Both the position numbers and the translations under genes were made by a program. The notes below the pieces were generated by a model that did no database searches, was not told the origin of the DNA, and saw nothing but the letters and a program-made list of their open reading frames with translations. From Deltaproteobacteria bacterium (GTDB taxonomy: Bacteria; Desulfobacterota; Syntrophia; Syntrophales; UBA2192): a DNA stretch of 8,632 nucleotides. Every line of letters begins with the position of its first letter. The first letter of the stretch is position 1. Positions 6,399 through 8,632 of this stretch are shown here, in pieces. The stretch is taken from assembly GCA_026388445.1 (NCBI GenBank), contig JAPLJU010000077.1, forward strand, positions 1-8,632, in the 5' to 3' direction.

Positions 6399-7320
6399 GA
6401 GACCCTCCCATCTTGTCATCGGTCTTTTTGTGAGTATCGGGATCATCATCGGGGCCGGCGTCATATTCTGGCTCGGCGCATCGAAATATTTCGAAAAGGG
6501 AGATACCTATGTGACCTATTTTGACGAGTCCGTGCAAGGCCTTCAGGTGGATTCAGGCGTGAAGTACCGCGGGGTCGACATCGGAAGGGTAAAGAAAATC
6601 CGCGTGGCGCCGGACAACAGACTTATCGAAGTCGTCATGAAGATCAATCTGCGGGGTGAACTCGAAAAGACCGTCGTTTCGGAACTAAAAACCGCCGGCA
6701 TCACGGGAGTCGCCTTCGTTGAACTAGACCGCATAGACCCCGCGGAACCGCCTCGGTCTCCCAAAATTGATTTTCCTTCCGAGTACCCGATCATTTCGTC
6801 CCGTCCTTCCGAGATCCGGCAGATTCTTTCCAGCGTGGATAACATCATCGAAAAGATCCAACAGATCGACTTCGGCACCCTCTCGGGCCGGATGGAATCG
6901 GCCGTCAGGTCCGCGGAAAACTTCTTCGGCGGGCCGAGAACGCAAAGCATCATGGTCAACCTGGAATCGGTGACGGCAAACCTCGATTCGACCATCGGTA
7001 AGGTCGACAAGGCCATGGCGGAGGGGAAATTCGAGGATGTGCTCGGTGAAACGAAAGCCACCCTGATCGAGGCGAGAATGCTGATGAAGACAACGAGGGA
7101 TGAACTCGGCGAGATGAAACTGGCTCAAACCGCCGGAAAGGCCGACCGGCTTGTCGAAAACCTGGACCGGAGGACCCGCGCGATGTCCCTCGAGATCCGG
7201 GCAACGAACGAGAGCTTGAGACGGGCATCGGAAAATCTTGAGCGGCTTCTCGACAGGCTGAGCAATAACCCCTCGGATCTTTTTTTCAGCAGCCCGCCCC
7301 CGACGGGCCGCAGTGAATAA
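6391..7320 (+). CDS. mlaD: MlaD-like MCE-domain protein with long helical C-terminal region
   Basis: This is the periplasmic, membrane-anchored MCE protein of the transporter; family members form hexameric rings with a central lipid channel. The start ATG at 6391 has AAGGTG 9 nt upstream and overlaps the mlaF stop by 8 bp, which suggests translational coupling. The frame continues upstream to a TTG at 6340, but that part lies inside mlaF and is disfavoured. The 309 aa comprise a short basic N-terminus, one membrane helix (about 8-29) and an MCE domain (about 37-115) with DESVQGLQVDSGVKYRGVDIG and TAGITGVAFVEL. A long region (about 135-300) follows that is rich in charged residues and looks alpha-helical with coiled-coil character. 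The end is Pro-rich. E. coli MlaD is only 183 aa, so the tail is much longer and recalls the helical needle of PqiB or Mce proteins (inference). Confidence 0.93.
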   Translation: MARRPSHLVIGLFVSIGIIIGAGVIFWLGASKYFEKGDTYVTYFDESVQGLQVDSGVKYRGVDIGRVKKIRVAPDNRLIEVVMKINLRGELEKTVVSELKTAGITGVAFVELDRIDPAEPPRSPKIDFPSEYPIISSRPSEIRQILSSVDNIIEKIQQIDFGTLSGRMESAVRSAENFFGGPRTQSIMVNLESVTANLDSTIGKVDKAMAEGKFEDVLGETKATLIEARMLMKTTRDELGEMKLAQTAGKADRLVENLDRRTRAMSLEIRATNESLRRASENLERLLDRLSNNPSDLFFSSPPPTGRSE

Positions 7321-7346
7321 ATCGACGGCAGAAAGGACTGCAAGAA

Positions 7347-8042
7347 ATGATGAAAGGTGCCCTCTGCTTTAAAAAGACATTCTGGATGTCTTCTTCATCA
7401 GGAATGGTCTTGACCCTGATACTTTTGCTTCTTCTGATACCCGCCTGCACGACCGGGAGATCTCCGGGCAGGGCCTTCGAGAATTACACCCTGGAATACG
7501 CACCCCCCGTCTTCAACAATCTCACGCAGTTAAACGAGCTCATGAGGGTTGACCGCTTCTCCGCCGCCCAGGCTTTTAATTCGACGGACATGCTCTACCG
7601 GTCCGGCCCCTCCGTGCTCAACGCCTATGCCTACCATCGCTGGAAGGCAACCCCTCCGGACATCGTCACCGACCTGATACTGCGCGATCTCAAAAGAGGC
7701 GGTCTATTCAAAGCCGTCTTTTCTGAATACGATGAGGCCGATGCGCGGTTCGTCCTGCAGGGCCGCATCGAAGAATTCCTGGAAATCGAGGAAAAAGGAA
7801 GCCGGAAGGCATGCCTCGCCCTCGATATCACGCTCCTGGATCGGTCACAGCGGAATCCCTCCAAAGGAGTGCTCTTTCAGAGGGGATATCGTGCCCTCGA
7901 GCCGCTCGACGCCACGACACCGGGCGCCTTCGCCCGGGGAATGGGCCGGGCCATGGAACAGGTATCCAGACAGATGACCTCCGATATTTACGGGGCTGTA
8001 AAAAACATCGGAAAGTCAGAAGACAGCAAGCCGGCCCCATGA
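7347..8042 (+). CDS. PqiC/YmbA-like ABC-type transport auxiliary lipoprotein
   Basis: This is a lipoprotein of the ABC transport auxiliary family (PqiC-like), whose members sit at the outer membrane and pair with MCE proteins. It has 231 aa. The start ATG at 7347 has AAAGGA 9 nt upstream; the adjacent ATG at 7350 is also possible. The signal peptide has a strong hydrophobic core (20-31) and lipobox IPAC with Cys34. Pro at -2 is uncommon, and Thr at +2 fits outer-membrane sorting. The mature part contains the family pattern: SAAQAFNSTDMLYRSGPSVL (71-90), YHRW (96-99), PPDIV (103-107) and the helix LILRDLKRGGLFKAVF (110-125). A beta-rich segment FVLQGRIEEFLEIE (135-148) follows, with a helical end (about 193-220). 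It lies 26 bp after mlaD as the last gene of the operon. It occupies the slot where MlaC would be expected and is not homologous to MlaC. Confidence 0.87.
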   Translation: MMKGALCFKKTFWMSSSSGMVLTLILLLLLIPACTTGRSPGRAFENYTLEYAPPVFNNLTQLNELMRVDRFSAAQAFNSTDMLYRSGPSVLNAYAYHRWKATPPDIVTDLILRDLKRGGLFKAVFSEYDEADARFVLQGRIEEFLEIEEKGSRKACLALDITLLDRSQRNPSKGVLFQRGYRALEPLDATTPGAFARGMGRAMEQVSRQMTSDIYGAVKNIGKSEDSKPAP

Positions 8043-8118
8043 ATGATATTGTTCCTTTAATGACTCATGAGAAATGAAGTTGCCCGCCATCCTCTTGCCC
8101 TGAAGACCGTATGTCGAT

Positions 8119-8632
8119 ATGGATAAAAATTCTTCAAATTTCTGGAGTATTCCCCCCGAGGCACTCCTCGATCGTCTTGGAACGACCCGCCATGGACTTT
8201 CGTCTCAGACAGCCAAGGAGCGCCTGATCCATTTCGGTCCGAACCGGATATTACCGAAAAAACGTACCGACGACCTGACGCTATTGCTTGCCCAGTTCAA
8301 AAGCCCGATCATCCTCATCCTTATTTTCGCTGCGCTTCTATCTTTTTTCCTTCATGATCCCGTGGATACCCTGATCATATTGGCAATCGTTGTGGTCAGC
8401 GGCCTCTTAGGTTTTTGGCAGGAAAGGGCCGCCGTTCACGCCGTCGAAAAGTTGCTCGCCATGGTCCGGATCCAATCCAAGGTCTTGAGGGACGGCCAGC
8501 CGGCGGATGTTCCCGTTGAAGAACTGATTCCCGGGGACATCATCATCCTCAACGCGGGCGATGTCATTCCCGGAGATTGCCTGATCCTTGAATCGAAGGA
8601 TCTTTTCGTGGACGAAGCGACGCTCACAGGCG
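8119..8632 (+). CDS. Cation-translocating P-type ATPase, possibly Mg2+-translocating, N-terminal 171 residues (3' truncated)
   Basis: This is the beginning of an inner-membrane P-type ATPase; the window ends before the phosphorylation site. The ATG at 8119 is the only plausible start, because an in-frame stop occurs at 8101-8103, yet there is no clear Shine-Dalgarno sequence before it. The N-terminal cation-ATPase domain (about 1-50) shows the usual GLSSQTAKERLIHFGPN. Two membrane helices follow (about 64-80 and 84-102), with the pattern QFKSPIILILIFAALLSF and GFWQERAA. Next comes the start of the actuator domain, with VLRDG, VPVEELIPGDIIIL, NAGDVIPGDC and LFVDEATLTG, cut just before the Glu of the TGE motif. 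The wording resembles proteins annotated as Mg2+-translocating ATPases, but the ion-binding helices M4-M6 are outside the window, so Ca2+ or another ion is possible. The link to the lipid-transport operon is unclear; the gap is 76 bp. Confidence 0.9.
   Translation, partial: MDKNSSNFWSIPPEALLDRLGTTRHGLSSQTAKERLIHFGPNRILPKKRTDDLTLLLAQFKSPIILILIFAALLSFFLHDPVDTLIILAIVVVSGLLGFWQERAAVHAVEKLLAMVRIQSKVLRDGQPADVPVEELIPGDIIILNAGDVIPGDCLILESKDLFVDEATLTG

Noticed and set aside
8060..8068. Palindromic ATGACTCAT upstream of the P-type ATPase
   Set aside because: It is a single short palindrome with no second copy or flanking promoter elements, so chance is the simplest explanation.

Overview
The window suggests a Gram-negative, probably anaerobic, moderately GC-rich bacterium. 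The evidence is two lipoproteins with lipobox signals, a retrograde phospholipid-type (Mla) ABC transporter, and a short anaerobe-style dihydroxy-acid dehydratase. Gene style and order fit Desulfobacterota (Syntrophales-like) best. That placement is inferred from protein family resemblance, not from any marker gene. All genes that I accept lie on the + strand.

Region 1 (1-3690) is the end of a branched-chain amino acid operon, ilvB(3' end)-ilvN-ilvC-ilvD. It encodes the three shared steps of valine/isoleucine synthesis: acetohydroxyacid synthase (catalytic and regulatory subunits), ketol-acid reductoisomerase and dihydroxy-acid dehydratase. Spacing is tight (26 bp ilvN-ilvC, 9 bp ilvC-ilvD), except for a 79 bp ilvB-ilvN gap that holds a perfect 10-bp hairpin. 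A 13-bp perfect stem-loop at 3715-3745 closes the operon. Two details stand out. IlvN carries Asp where the valine-sensitive E. coli subunit has Gly14. The KARI is of the Bacteroidota/fungal Ilv5 type rather than the usual short proteobacterial class I type.

Region 2 (3817-8042) is a five-gene lipid-transport operon: a small lipoprotein with a Cache/PDC-like sensor domain, a permease with an N-terminal STAS domain (MlaB-MlaE fusion), the ATPase MlaF (GTG start), a long MlaD with one MCE domain and a long helical tail, and a PqiC-like auxiliary lipoprotein. No MlaC shuttle is present. The set therefore looks like a Mla/Pqi hybrid in which an MlaD hexamer with an extended helical tail could meet the lipoprotein directly at the outer membrane. 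The Cache-like lipoprotein at the head of the operon is the least explained part and the best candidate for something undescribed.

Region 3 (8119-8632, running off the end) is the N-terminal part of a P2/P3-like cation P-type ATPase resembling the Mg2+-translocating group. I saw no tRNA, rRNA, CRISPR array, insertion sequence or other mobile element, and no gene-free stretch exceeds 130 bases.
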